Assembly: GCA_020248665.1 (NCBI GenBank)
Contig: JADCHE010000068.1
Location: 1-64,000, forward strand
Direction of reading: 5' to 3'
Length of the DNA stretch: 64,000 nucleotides
From: Burkholderiales bacterium
GTDB lineage: Bacteria > Pseudomonadota > Gammaproteobacteria > Burkholderiales > Burkholderiaceae_E
Shown here: one piece after another, positions 35,530 to 44,704 of the stretch
Layout of the letters: every line of letters begins with the position of its first letter
Numbering within the stretch: the stretch's first letter is position 1
Translations under genes and position numbers: made by a program
Notes under the pieces: generated by a model
The model's database searches: none
The model's input: the letters and a program-made list of their open reading frames with translations, nothing else
Told to the model about the DNA's origin: nothing

Positions 35530-36732
35530 TCAGGACACTGCGCCCTTGCCGTAGCGGCCCACCAGCAGCGCGCCCTCGTCGAAGCGCTCGAACCGGTAGG
35601 GGGCGAGCGGCACCTCGGTCGGCAGTCCGAGCGCCGACTGCGCGAGCAGCCGGCCCACCGCCGGCGACAGCTTGAAGCCGTGCCCGGAGAAGCCGAAACC
35701 GACCTGCAGGCCGTCCCAGCCGGGCAGTGGGCCGAGCACCGGATTCCAGTCGGGGGTCACGTCGTACAGTCCGGTCCAGGTCGACGCCACTCCGGCCTCC
35801 TCGAAGCTCTCCAGCCGTGCGGCGACCTGCTCGCCGAGCGCGGCGATCGTGTCCAGCGGGACGTCGGCCTGGCCCTCGTCCGGGTCGGTCGCTTCGCCGG
35901 CGAGGCCCGGGCTGGCCAGCAACTGGCTGCGCCCGTAGCAGCGAGCGTAGACCATCGAGGCGCTCGCCATGTCCTTGAGCACCGGGTAGGTCGGCAGGTA
36001 CGGGCGCGGCGCCTCGAAGGCCATCACCTCGTGCCGCTCGGCGATGAGCGGGATCGTCGTCCCGGTGGCGGGCTCGAGCAGCTGGCTCGTCCAGACGTTC
36101 GCGACACAGACGACCACCGCGGCTGAGTACGTGCCGGTTTCGGTGACGATCCCGGTGACCTTCGATCCGCTCGTCGCGAGGCCGGTGACCTTCAGCCGCT
36201 GTCGCACCTCGACCCCGAGCCGGCGGGCCGCCCGCGCGAAGGCGGTGGCGGTCAGGTAGGCGTCGGCGTAGCCCGCCTCGGGTTCGTGGCCGAACACCGC
36301 CAGGTCGTCGGTACGCAGCAGCGGCAGCAGTTCGCGGGCCTGCGCGGCGTCGATCTCGTCGGCCCGGATGCCCATCGCGCGCTGCTGCGCGAGCGACGCC
36401 CGGACCGCCTCGCCGCGTGCGTCGTCGGCGCCCACGATCAGGTAGCCACAGCGCACCAGCCCGCAGTCGGCCTCGTCGTCGCCGAGGTAGTCGCGAAAGC
36501 CGGTGAACGCGGCCCACGACCGTCGGGCGAGCTCGACGTTCTCGCGCACCGAGTAGTGCGTGCGCAGGATGCTGCTCGACTGGCTGGACGTGCCCTCGGC
36601 GATGCCGCCCCGGTCGACCAGCAGCACGCGGCCGGCCCCGAGCTTCGCCGCGTGCCACGCGACCGAGCAGCCGACGACGCCGGCGCCGACGACGATCAGG
36701 TCATACGAATGGGAGGGGGCGCGGTCGGTCAT
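35530..36732 (-). CDS. FAD-dependent oxidoreductase (DadA/sarcosine-oxidase beta-like)
   Basis: 400 residues. Seen: FAD dinucleotide motif LIVVGAGVVGCSVAWHAA, GRVLLVDRGGIAEGTSSQSS, LRTHYSVRENVELARRSW, AGYADAYLTATAFARAAR, STWTGLYDVTPDWNPVLGPL and QVGFGFSGHGFKLSPAVGRLLAQ. This layout matches single-subunit amine/amino-acid oxidoreductases such as sarcosine oxidase beta and D-amino-acid dehydrogenase. It lies next to a glnT-glxBCD cluster and an XRE-cupin regulator, which suggests that the substrate is an N-methylated amino acid or amine. The gene is 53 bases downstream of the regulator on the same strand. Confidence 0.88.
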   Translation of the reverse strand: MTDRAPSHSYDLIVVGAGVVGCSVAWHAAKLGAGRVLLVDRGGIAEGTSSQSSSILRTHYSVRENVELARRSWAAFTGFRDYLGDDEADCGLVRCGYLIVGADDARGEAVRASLAQQRAMGIRADEIDAAQARELLPLLRTDDLAVFGHEPEAGYADAYLTATAFARAARRLGVEVRQRLKVTGLATSGSKVTGIVTETGTYSAAVVVCVANVWTSQLLEPATGTTIPLIAERHEVMAFEAPRPYLPTYPVLKDMASASMVYARCYGRSQLLASPGLAGEATDPDEGQADVPLDTIAALGEQVAARLESFEEAGVASTWTGLYDVTPDWNPVLGPLPGWDGLQVGFGFSGHGFKLSPAVGRLLAQSALGLPTEVPLAPYRFERFDEGALLVGRYGKGAVS

Positions 36733-36785
36733 GGCTCGAGGAAGAAGAGGGTCCCGGGGTCGGGATGAATATCGGGCGCGAACGC

Positions 36786-37394
36786 TCACTCCCTGATCGG
36801 CGAATCGTAGACGATGACCGTGATGAACCGGATCGGCACCTCGACGATCCGCTCCGGCCCGTGCGGCACCGAGCCGTCGAAGGTCAGGGAGTCGCCCGGC
36901 TCGAGCAGGTAGGTCGCGTCGCCGTGCCGGTATTCCAGCCGCCCGGCGAGCATGTGGATGAACTCGGTGCCCGCGTGCTCGAAGGTCGGGAACACCTCGG
37001 AAGCGTCGTCCATGGAGATCAGGAACGGCTCGAAGCGCTTGCGCGGCCCCTGGTCGTAGGACAGCAGGTGGTAGGTGTGGCCCTTGGCGGTGCCGCGCCG
37101 GACGACCTCCATGCCCTCGCCCGCCTTCACCAGCCGCGCGGCGCCGGCCGGCGTGCCGTAGCCCTTGAACAGCGTGCCGACCGGGACGCCGAGCGCGTTC
37201 GCGATCCGCACCAGCGAGTCGAGCGACGCGGTCGCCTGGCCGTTCTCGATCTTCGACAGCATGCCGGGCGAGAGCTCGGCCAGGTGCGCCACGTCGGCGA
37301 TCGTCAGCCGGTTGCGCAGCCGCGCGTCGCGCACGCGCTGCCCGAGGTGGCGGTCCAGGGATTCGATCGACGCCTTGGCCATGTTGACGACCAT
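36786..37394 (-). CDS. XRE-family regulator with C-terminal cupin domain
   Basis: 202 residues from ATG 37394 (or 198 from ATG 37382). Seen: an N-terminal Cro-type helix-turn-helix with [41 protein letters not shown] and [13 protein letters not shown], then a cupin (about 125-198) with [39 protein letters not shown]. Such regulators control amine and polyamine catabolic genes. It is divergent from glnT; a pair of ATTCAACA repeats lies between them. It probably regulates both the oxidoreductase gene behind it and the glnT cluster. Confidence 0.9.
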   Translation of the reverse strand: MVVNMAKASIESLDRHLGQRVRDARLRNRLTIADVAHLAELSPGMLSKIENGQATASLDSLVRIANALGVPVGTLFKGYGTPAGAARLVKAGEGMEVVRRGTAKGHTYHLLSYDQGPRKRFEPFLISMDDASEVFPTFEHAGTEFIHMLAGRLEYRHGDATYLLEPGDSLTFDGSVPHGPERIVEVPIRFITVIVYDSPIRE

Positions 37395-37395
37395 T

Positions 37396-37423
37396 ATTCA
37401 ACAAACTATCATCTCATTCAACA
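37396..37423. promoter_or_regulatory. Candidate operator: two ATTCAACA direct repeats 20 bp apart
   Basis: ATTCAACA occurs at 37396-37403 and again at 37416-37423, start-to-start 20 bp, two helical turns, so both sites face the same side of DNA. The stretch is the only markedly AT-rich segment of this area and lies between the divergent XRE-cupin regulator and glnT. In the minus direction the same repeats read TGTTGAAT and could hold a -35/-10 pair for the regulator. Inference: binding site of the regulator, with autoregulation. Confidence 0.5.
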
Positions 37424-37501
37424 GATCCCCAGAGCTTCCGATCGGATCGCCCCCGATCCCGCCCGACACGCGCTGCGGCGCCGGGCACCGCCGGAGTCGC
37501 C

Positions 37502-38848
37502 ATGTCTTCCCCCCCGACCGCCGCCGACGCCCGTGCGTGGCTCGACCGGCACCAGGCCCGATTCGTCCTCGCCCAGTTCGTCGACATCCACGGATCCGCC
37601 AAGGCCAAGGCGGTCCCGGCCGAGCACCTGCGGATGGTGCTGGAGGAAGGCGCCGGCTTCGCCGCGTTCGCCATCTGGGGCATGGGCCTCGGGCCCGAAG
37701 GCGCCGACTACATGGCCGTCGGCGACCCGTCGACGCTCGCGCCGATGCCGTGGATGCCCGGCTACGCGCGGATAGCCTGCGACGGCCACGTCAAGGGCGC
37801 GCCTTACGCGCTCTGCTCGCGGGTCGCGCTCAAGCGCCAGCTGGCCGCGCTCGCCCACGAGGGGCTCACGCTCTACACCGGCATGGAGCCCGAGTTCATG
37901 CTGCTCGCGCGCGACGCCGGCGGCGGCCTGCGGCCCGCCGACGCGACCGACACGCTCGAGAAGCCCTGCTACGACTACAAGGGCCTCGCGCGCTCGGCCG
38001 CCTACCTCGAGCGGCTGGTCGACGCGAGCCGCGCCGGAGGCCTGGACGTCTACCAGATCGACCACGAGGACGCGAACGGCCAGTTCGAGGTCAACTTCAC
38101 CTACGCCGATGCGCTGACCACCGCCGACCGGATGATCTTCTTCAAGATGGCCGCGAGCGAGATCGCGCGCCAGATGGGGCTCATCGCGAGCTTCATGCCC
38201 AAGCCGTTCTCGAACCGCACCGGCACCGGCACGCACGTGCACCTGTCGCTCGGCGACGGCCGCACGAAGAACCTGTTCCACGACGACACCGACCGCCACG
38301 GCCTCGGACTGTCCCAGACCGGCTACCACTTCCTCGGCGGCCTGCTGAAGCACGCGCGCGCACTCGCCGCGGTCTGCGCACCGACGGTCAACTCGTACAA
38401 GCGGCTGGTCGTCGGACGCGCGCTGTCGGGCGCCACCTGGGCGCCGGCCTACATCGCCTACGGCGACAACAACCGCACCGCGACCGTCCGCATCCCGTAC
38501 GGGCGGCTGGAGCTGCGGCTGCCCGACGGGTCGTGCAACCCATACCTCGCGACCGCGGCGATCGTCGCGGCCGGCATGGACGGCGTGCGCAACCGGACCG
38601 ACCCGGGCCCGCCGATCAACGAGAACCTCTACGAGTGGACCCCGGCGAAGCTCGCCGAGCACGGCATCGGCCTGCTGCCGCAGACCCTCGGCGAGGCGCT
38701 CGACGCGCTCGAGGCCGACCCGGTCGTGCGCGCCGGCCTCGGCGACGCGCTCGCCACCGAGTTCGTGAGGCTCAAGCGCATGGAGTGGGTCGAGTACTCG
38801 CGCCACGTGTCGGAGTGGGAACGCGAGCGCTACGTCGAGTTCTTCTGA
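37502..38848 (+). CDS. glnT: Type III glutamine synthetase-like enzyme (GlnT / gamma-glutamylmethylamide synthetase-like)
   Basis: 448 residues. Seen: [28 protein letters not shown] (catalytic Glu pair), [80 protein letters not shown] (ATP/Arg loop) and [22 protein letters not shown]. It belongs to the glutamine-synthetase branch used in N-methylglutamate metabolism and in Rhizobium glnT. The next three genes encode glutamate-synthase-like parts, so it may ligate methylamine or another amine to glutamate. The start is ATG 37502; a promoter is expected in the AT-rich intergenic stretch. Confidence 0.9.
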   Translation: MSSPPTAADARAWLDRHQARFVLAQFVDIHGSAKAKAVPAEHLRMVLEEGAGFAAFAIWGMGLGPEGADYMAVGDPSTLAPMPWMPGYARIACDGHVKGAPYALCSRVALKRQLAALAHEGLTLYTGMEPEFMLLARDAGGGLRPADATDTLEKPCYDYKGLARSAAYLERLVDASRAGGLDVYQIDHEDANGQFEVNFTYADALTTADRMIFFKMAASEIARQMGLIASFMPKPFSNRTGTGTHVHLSLGDGRTKNLFHDDTDRHGLGLSQTGYHFLGGLLKHARALAAVCAPTVNSYKRLVVGRALSGATWAPAYIAYGDNNRTATVRIPYGRLELRLPDGSCNPYLATAAIVAAGMDGVRNRTDPGPPINENLYEWTPAKLAEHGIGLLPQTLGEALDALEADPVVRAGLGDALATEFVRLKRMEWVEYSRHVSEWERERYVEFF

Positions 38849-38885
38849 CCGTTCCCCTTTCCCTTCCGTACGGAGACCCGATGCG

Positions 38886-39773
38886 ATGTGCGGCATCGTC
38901 GGACTGATGATCAGGAACCCCGCACTGCGGGGACGGCTCGGCGAGTGGGCGCAGCCGATGCTCGTCGGCATGACCGAGCGCGGCCCGGACTCGGCGGGCA
39001 TCGCGGTGTTCACCGAGCCGGTCGCCGACGGTCTGCGCAAGCTCAGCGTCAACGCGCCGGCCGGCTTCGACTGGGGCGCGCTGCGCGCGACGCTCGGCGA
39101 CGGCGAGTCGCTCGAGGTGCGGGCCAACCACGGCATGCTGGTGACGCCGCGCGACCCGGCCGCGATGCGCGCCGCGCTGAAGGCCGCGTTCCCGCAGCTG
39201 CTGGTGCTGTCCGCGGGGCGCGCGATCGACCTCTACAAGGACGTCGGCACGCCGCTGCAGATCGCCGAGAAGTACGGCCTGTCCGGGTTCTCCGGCACGC
39301 ACCTGGTCGCGCACACGCGGATGGCGACCGAGTCGGCGGTCACCCCCGAGAACGCGCACCCGTACACCGCCGGCGAGGACTGGTGCCTGGTGCACAACGG
39401 CTCGCTGTCGAATCCGTACAGCCTGCGCCGAAAGCTCGAGCCGCTCGGCATCGCGTTCGACGGCGACTGCGACACCGAGGCCGCATGCCGCTGGCTCGAG
39501 TGGCGCATGCGCGAGGGCGACTCGCTCGAGACCGCGCTGCAGAAGGGCTTCGACGAGCTCGACGGGTTCTACACCTTCCTGATGGGCACCCACGACGCGC
39601 TCGCGATCGTGCGCGACGGCTTCGCGTGCAAGCCCGCGCTGGTCGCCGAGACCGAGGACTGGGTCGCGATCGCCTCCGAGTACCGCTCGCTCGCGCACCT
39701 GCCGGGCGTCGCCAAGGCGAAGCTCTACGAGCCGCAGCCCGAGCGCATCTACGCGTGGAGGGCGGCGGCATGA
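38886..39773 (+). CDS. glxB: Glutamine amidotransferase class II-like subunit (GlxB / N-methylglutamate synthase subunit A-like)
   Basis: 295 residues. Seen: the start is MCGIVGLM, so Cys2 becomes the N-terminal nucleophile after Met removal. Then GMTERGPDSAGIAVF, SGFSGTHLVAHTRMATESAV, EDWCLVHNGSLSNPYSLRR, CDTEAACRWLEWRM and DGFYTFLMGTHDALAIVRDGFACKP. This is the glutaminase half of a split glutamate synthase. It releases ammonia from glutamine, or from gamma-glutamylmethylamide, for GlxD. It starts 37 bases after glnT and overlaps glxC by four bases. Confidence 0.93.
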   Translation: MCGIVGLMIRNPALRGRLGEWAQPMLVGMTERGPDSAGIAVFTEPVADGLRKLSVNAPAGFDWGALRATLGDGESLEVRANHGMLVTPRDPAAMRAALKAAFPQLLVLSAGRAIDLYKDVGTPLQIAEKYGLSGFSGTHLVAHTRMATESAVTPENAHPYTAGEDWCLVHNGSLSNPYSLRRKLEPLGIAFDGDCDTEAACRWLEWRMREGDSLETALQKGFDELDGFYTFLMGTHDALAIVRDGFACKPALVAETEDWVAIASEYRSLAHLPGVAKAKLYEPQPERIYAWRAAA

Positions 39774-40456
39774 CCGTGCTCGAGACCTTCGACCTCTCGC
39801 GCACGCCGCTGCGCGAGGTCAACCGCTTCCTGCACCGCGAGCTCGGCGACACCACGCACGTGCGCATCGAGCAGCCCGACGGCGCGCACTCGATCGCGGT
39901 CGGGCTGGACGCGCTGGTGCACGTCGACGTCGACGGCCACGCCGGCTACTACGCCGCCGGCATGAACAAGCACGCGACGGTCGTCGTGCACGGCAACGCG
40001 GGCCCGGGCGTCGCCGAGAACATGATGAGCGGCCTGGTTCGCGTGAAGGGCTTCGCTTCGGTGTCGGCCGGCGCATCGGCCCGCGGCGGGCTGCTGGTCG
40101 TCGAGGGCGACTGCGGGCTGCGCTGCGGCATCTCGCTCAAGGGCGGCGACATCGTCGTCGGCGGCAGCGTCGGCAGCTTCTCGATGTTCATGGCACAGGC
40201 CGGCCGGCTCGTCGTCTGCGGCGACGCGGGCGACGCGCTCGGCGACTCGCTGTACGAGGCGGTGATCTACGTCCGCGGCGAGGTGAGGTCGCTCGGCGCC
40301 GACGCGCGCTTCGAGCCGATGACCGACGCGGACTTCACCGCCGTCGCCGGGCTGCTCGCGCAGGCTGGCCTGAAGCACGATCCGCGCGACTTCAAGCGCA
40401 TCGCCTCCGCACGTTCCCTGTACCACTGGAACGTCGACGCGAACCAGGAGTACTGA
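39770..40456 (+). CDS. glxC: GXGXG-domain glutamate-synthase subunit (GlxC-like)
   Basis: 228 residues. Corresponds to the C-terminal beta-helix (GXGXG) domain of glutamate synthase, split off as its own gene. Seen: ATVVVHGNAGPGVAENMMSG, VRVKGFASVSAGASARGGLL, CGLRCGISLKGGDIVVGGSV and DSLYEAVIYVRGEVRSLGAD, with the repeat glycine pattern. It holds the three-subunit complex together. ATGA overlap with glxB; the stop is followed after three bases by glxD. Confidence 0.92.
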   Translation: MTVLETFDLSRTPLREVNRFLHRELGDTTHVRIEQPDGAHSIAVGLDALVHVDVDGHAGYYAAGMNKHATVVVHGNAGPGVAENMMSGLVRVKGFASVSAGASARGGLLVVEGDCGLRCGISLKGGDIVVGGSVGSFSMFMAQAGRLVVCGDAGDALGDSLYEAVIYVRGEVRSLGADARFEPMTDADFTAVAGLLAQAGLKHDPRDFKRIASARSLYHWNVDANQEY

Positions 40457-40459
40457 GCG

Positions 40460-41818
40460 ATGAAGATCCAGCGCGAGGAGAGCTGGGGCTACGACACCCG
40501 GATCCTCGACTACATCCGCCACGCGTCGGCCACCGGCCTCTACGAGATCCGCGGCCTCGGCGCCAAGCGCAAGGTCCCCCACTTCGACGACCTGGTGTTC
40601 CTCGCCGCGTCGCTGTCGCGCTATCCGCTCGAGGGCTACCGCGAGCGCTGCTCGACGAAGACCGTGCTCGGCTCGCGCTTCGCGACCAAGCCGATCGAGC
40701 TCGCGATCCCGATCACCATCGCCGGCATGAGCTTCGGTTCGCTGTCGGCGAACGTGAAGGAGGCGCTCGGCCGCGCGGCCACCGAGGCCGGCACCTCGAC
40801 CACCACCGGCGACGGTGGCATGACCGAGGAGGAGCGCGGCTCCTCGAAGACGCTCGTCTACCAGTGCCTGCCCTCGCGCTACGGCTTCGACCCGGATCAC
40901 GTCCGGCGCGCCGACGCGATCGAGGTGGTGATCGGCCAGGGCGCGAAACCCGGCGGCGGCGGCATGCTGCTCGGGCAGAAGGTCAACCCGCGCGTGGCCG
41001 CGATGCGCACGCTGCCCGAGGGCGTCGACCAGAGGAGCGCCTGCCGCCATCCCGACTGGACCGGCCCCGACGACCTCGCGATCAAGATCCGCGAGCTGCG
41101 CGAGATCACCGACTGGGAGAAGCCGATCTACGTGAAGGTGGGCGCCACGCGCACCTTCCACGACGTCAAGCTCGCGGTGCACTCGGGCGCCGACGTGGTC
41201 GTCGTGGACGGCATGCAGGGCGGCACCGCGGCCACGCAGACGGTGTTCATCGAGCACGTCGGGATCCCGACGCTCGCCGCGGTGCGGCAGGCGGTCGACG
41301 CGCTCGAGGACCTGAACATGAAGGGCCAGGTGCAGCTGATCGTCTCCGGCGGGATCCGCACCGGCGCGGACGTCGCCAAGGCGCTCGCGATGGGCGCCGA
41401 CGCGGTCTCGATCGGGCAGGGCGTGCTGATGGCGCTCGGCTGCAACAGCGAGTCGTGGATCCGCGGCGCGCGCGCGGACGGCAGCGGCGGCGAGCACGTC
41501 GACTGCACCGCCGACTACGCGGCGCTCGGCACCGCGCCGGGCTTCTGCCACCACTGCCACACCGGCCGCTGCCCGGTCGGCGTCACCACGCAGGACGCGG
41601 TGCTCGAGCAGCGGCTGCAGCCGCCGGTCGGCGCGCGCCGCGTACGCAACTACCTGAAGACGATGGCGATGGAGGTCTCCACGATCGCGCGTGCCTGCGG
41701 CAAGCAGGACGTCCACCACCTCGAGCGCGAGGACCTCGCCGCGCTGACCGTCGAGGCCGCCGCGATGGCCGGCGTGCCGCTCGCCGGCACGGACTGGGTG
41801 CCGGGCCGCCGAGCGTAG
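40460..41818 (+). CDS. glxD: FMN-binding glutamate-synthase-like subunit (GlxD-like)
   Basis: 452 residues. The synthase part: transfers the amine or ammonia to 2-oxoglutarate (or methylamine to make N-methylglutamate). Seen: FATKPIELAIPITIAGMSFG, TSTTTGDGGMTEEE, IEVVIGQGAKPGGGGMLLGQ, IYVKVGATRTFHDVKLAVH, VVVDGMQGGTAATQTVFIEH, LIVSGGIRTGADVAKALAMG, and a 3Fe-4S site GFCHHCHTGRCPVGVTTQD. Residues for FMN binding are kept. This is the last gene of the four-gene glnT-glxBCD operon. Confidence 0.94.
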   Translation: MKIQREESWGYDTRILDYIRHASATGLYEIRGLGAKRKVPHFDDLVFLAASLSRYPLEGYRERCSTKTVLGSRFATKPIELAIPITIAGMSFGSLSANVKEALGRAATEAGTSTTTGDGGMTEEERGSSKTLVYQCLPSRYGFDPDHVRRADAIEVVIGQGAKPGGGGMLLGQKVNPRVAAMRTLPEGVDQRSACRHPDWTGPDDLAIKIRELREITDWEKPIYVKVGATRTFHDVKLAVHSGADVVVVDGMQGGTAATQTVFIEHVGIPTLAAVRQAVDALEDLNMKGQVQLIVSGGIRTGADVAKALAMGADAVSIGQGVLMALGCNSESWIRGARADGSGGEHVDCTADYAALGTAPGFCHHCHTGRCPVGVTTQDAVLEQRLQPPVGARRVRNYLKTMAMEVSTIARACGKQDVHHLEREDLAALTVEAAAMAGVPLAGTDWVPGRRA

Positions 41819-42422
41819 GGCCGCACGGTCCGCGCCGCCGGTCGGGCAGCGTCGTGCGATCGTCCCGCGCGTCGATGTCCGAACGATGCCCTCATTCCGC
41901 CCGGCCGCCGGTCACCGCCCGTCGCCGCGCGCCGCCTGCGCGCGGGCCTCGGCCTCGCCGTGGTGCCCCCGATCGCCGCTGCCCTCGACCGTGGTGCGGG
42001 GGCTCGCCGACAGCGTCCACCGCGACGACCTCGGGCTGTACGGGTACCCGCGCGCGAGCATTCCGCAGCTCGAGCGGCAGCGGGCCGAGCTCCGGGACGC
42101 GCTCGTCGTGTTCCGCGATGCGTGGTCGACGTACGCCGGCACGATCCCGGCGGTGCGCAGCCTGTTCCAGTTCGGCGCCGACGCGCCCGACGACACCGCG
42201 CACCTGCTGTCGCTCGCGCACCCGCACCCGCACCCGCACCCGGGGCGGCTGAAGGGCGCGCGACGGCCCGCTCCGCTCGCCCGGCTCCTACGCGCCGCGC
42301 GCGGCCGTCTCCGACGTGGCCGCATCGCCCCGCCTGATACGGTCGTCATCCCGCGGCCGCCGCCCCGGCAGCTCGTCGCGGACGCGGCGCCGACCGGCCG
42401 GCGTGCGCGGCTCCCCACCCCG
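41819..42422 (+). other. Stretch with an unassigned reading frame and a hexamer repeat
   Basis: About 600 bases between glxD and the histidine-kinase gene. On the plus strand a frame in phase with the kinase is open from 41886. It includes VHRDDLGLYGYPRASIP, ELRDALVVFRDAWSTYAG and TIPAVRSLFQFGADAPDD, which look like a real protein segment, but I do not recognise the family and see no good start. It ends in four perfect tandem copies of CACCCG (42219-42242, encoding HPHPHPHP). It is probably a gene remnant; no terminator or promoter is obvious. Confidence 0.4.
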
Positions 42423-44642
42423 ATGGACCGCAGCCCTCCCTCGACGACGGACCGTCCCGACGCGCGCTGCATCGCAGCGTCGTCCGTGGCTGGCGCGAGC
42501 GTCCACCATCGGGTCGTCGGCGTGCTGCGCTGGATCGTGCTGCTCGCCGCGCTGCTGCCGCTGCTCGCCTCGCTCGCGCTCGCCGCGTGGCAGCTGCGCG
42601 CGCGCGCCGAGGAGGGCCACGGGCGGATGGAGCGGCTGGTGCGCGTGGCGGCCGAGCACGCGTCGAAGGTCTTCGAGACCAACGAGATGCTGCTGCGCCG
42701 GGTCTTCGACCTGCTCGGCGACGAAGACGACGCGCGCATCGTCGCGCGCGAGGCGGTGCTCCACGAGCGGCTGCGCGCGATGGTCGCCGAGCTGCCGCAG
42801 GTGCAGTCGATCTGGGTGCAGGACGCGAGCGGCCATCCGCTGCTGTCGAACCGCTTCTACCCGGCGCCGCGCGTGCTCGACGTCTCCGACCGCGAGTTCT
42901 TCGTCTGGCACCGCGAGCGGCGGGGCGGGCTCTTCATCACCGAGGCGCTGGTCGGCCGCGTGACCGGCGACGTCTTCTCCGACCTGTCGCTGCGGCGCGA
43001 GCGGCCCGACGGCACGTTCGCAGGCCTGGTGTCGGTGGGCCTGCACGTGCGGACCTTCGACGAGCTGCACGCCGAGCTCACGCGCGAGCTGCCGGGCTCG
43101 GCGGTGGCACTGCTGCGCGCGGACGGCCGATGGATCTCGCGCGTGCCCGGCCCCGTGCCGATCGAGCTGCGCGTGGCCGAGGAGGGCGGGCTCGCCCGCG
43201 CGATGCGCGAGGAGCGCATCGCGGGCCGGCTCGAGGCGCGCTCGCCGATCGACGGCGAGCTGCGCCAGGTCGCCTACCGGCGCGTGCCGGGGTATCCGGT
43301 GTACGCGGTGGCCGGCCTCACCCGCGCCGACGTGCTCGCGCGCTGGCGCCGGGACATGGCGCTGCTCGCCACGATCGTCGTGCCGCTGACGATCGGCATG
43401 GTCGCGCTCGCATGGCTCGCGCTGCGACGCGCCGAGGAGAGCCTCGCTTCGGTCGAGCGGCTGCAGTCGGAGACCGCGCAGCGGCTTCGCGTCGAGGCGG
43501 CGCTGCGCCAGTCGCAGAAGCTCGAGACGCTGGGCCGGCTCACCGGCGGCGTCGCGCACGACTTCAACAACCTGCTCACGGTCGTCGGCAACAACGTGCA
43601 CCTGCTCAAGCGGGCGGACTCCGGGCGCGCCGACTGCGCGCAGCTCGCCGCGATCGAACGCGCGGTGCGGACCGGCGCTCAGCTGACGCGACAGCTGCTC
43701 GCGTTCTCCCGCCGGCAGGTGGTGCGCGTCGAGACGATCCGGCTGCAGGAGCGCATCCCCGAGCTGCTGGTGCTGGTGCGCCCGCTGCTGCCGCCCGGGG
43801 TCGACCTCGAAGTCGAGGTCGCGCCGGACACCGCCGGCATCGAGGTCGATGGCGCCGAGTTCGAGCTCGCGATCCTGAACCTCGTGAGCAACGCGCGCGA
43901 CGCGATGCCCGACGGTGGCCGCCTGCAGCTGTCCGCGCGCAACGCCACCCCGAACGAACCGGGCGACCTCCCCGGGCCGCACGTGCGCGTCGATGTCGCC
44001 GACACCGGCACCGGCATCGCGCCCGAGCAGATGCCCCGGGTCTTCGAGCCCTTCTTCTCGACCAAGCCGCACGGCGAGGGCACCGGCCTCGGCCTCGCGC
44101 AGGTGATGGCGCTGTGCCGCAGCGCGGGCGGCGTCGCACGCATCTCGAGCGAGGCGGGCCGCGGCACGACGGTCACCCTGCTCTTCGCCGCGGTCGACGC
44201 GAAGCAGGCGGCCGCCCGGCCCGCCGCGCCCGAGCCGCCGCGCACGCTCGGGCTGCGCGTGCTGCTGGCCGAGGACAACGCCGACGTCGCGGTCGCGACG
44301 CAGGAGCTGCTGGAGACCATGGGCTGCACGGTGGGCCGCGTCGCCGACGCGGACGCCGCGATCGCGCTCCTCGGCGCGCCCGGCGCGCCGTACGACGCGA
44401 TGCTGAGCGACATCGCGATGCCGGGCTCGCGCGACGGCATCGCCCTCGGCGCGTGGGTGCGCGAACACCGGCCCGGGATGGGCGTGGTGCTGATGACCGG
44501 CTATGCCGAGCGGGTCGGCCGGGCGGTCGAGCAGGGGCTCGTCGTGCTCGCCAAGCCGTGTCCGCCGACCGCGCTCGCCGCGGCGCTGTGGAATGCGAGC
44601 GTCGCGGCGCGCGGGCGCGCGAGCCCTTCGGCGCAGCGCTGA
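42423..44642 (+). CDS. Hybrid sensor histidine kinase with extracytoplasmic sensor and C-terminal receiver
   Basis: 739 residues from ATG 42423. Seen: span 1 (about 34-57, WIVLLAALLPLLASLALAAW), a dCache-like periplasmic sensor (about 60-310; VQSIWVQDASGHPLLSNRFY, DREFFVWH, VGLHVRTFDELH), span 2 (about 312-335), then LRQSQKLETLGRLTGGVAHD with phospho-acceptor His379, an ATPase domain (NLVSNARDAMPDGG, GTGIAPEQMPRVFEPFFS, GEGTGLGLAQVMAL) and a receiver with Asp663 (YDAMLSDIAMPGS) and LAKPCPP. The signal is unknown. No separate response regulator lies nearby. The open frame upstream is not likely part of it. Confidence 0.9.
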   Translation: MDRSPPSTTDRPDARCIAASSVAGASVHHRVVGVLRWIVLLAALLPLLASLALAAWQLRARAEEGHGRMERLVRVAAEHASKVFETNEMLLRRVFDLLGDEDDARIVAREAVLHERLRAMVAELPQVQSIWVQDASGHPLLSNRFYPAPRVLDVSDREFFVWHRERRGGLFITEALVGRVTGDVFSDLSLRRERPDGTFAGLVSVGLHVRTFDELHAELTRELPGSAVALLRADGRWISRVPGPVPIELRVAEEGGLARAMREERIAGRLEARSPIDGELRQVAYRRVPGYPVYAVAGLTRADVLARWRRDMALLATIVVPLTIGMVALAWLALRRAEESLASVERLQSETAQRLRVEAALRQSQKLETLGRLTGGVAHDFNNLLTVVGNNVHLLKRADSGRADCAQLAAIERAVRTGAQLTRQLLAFSRRQVVRVETIRLQERIPELLVLVRPLLPPGVDLEVEVAPDTAGIEVDGAEFELAILNLVSNARDAMPDGGRLQLSARNATPNEPGDLPGPHVRVDVADTGTGIAPEQMPRVFEPFFSTKPHGEGTGLGLAQVMALCRSAGGVARISSEAGRGTTVTLLFAAVDAKQAAARPAAPEPPRTLGLRVLLAEDNADVAVATQELLETMGCTVGRVADADAAIALLGAPGAPYDAMLSDIAMPGSRDGIALGAWVREHRPGMGVVLMTGYAERVGRAVEQGLVVLAKPCPPTALAAALWNASVAARGRASPSAQR

Positions 44643-44704
44643 CGGCGCGCGCGAGGGGGTGCCCCGACTGTGCGTGTCGGCGGGGAACGTCCAGAATCCG
44701 GTCG

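Noticed and set aside
37502-38848. Calling glnT the housekeeping glutamine synthetase GlnA
   Set aside because: It lacks the type I adenylylation region and lies in a glxBCD operon typical of the GlnT/GMAS branch.
42219-42242. CACCCG tandem repeat as a CRISPR-like or phase-variation element
   Set aside because: Only four 6-bp units with no spacers, and a six-base unit does not shift the frame; no evidence of a switch.
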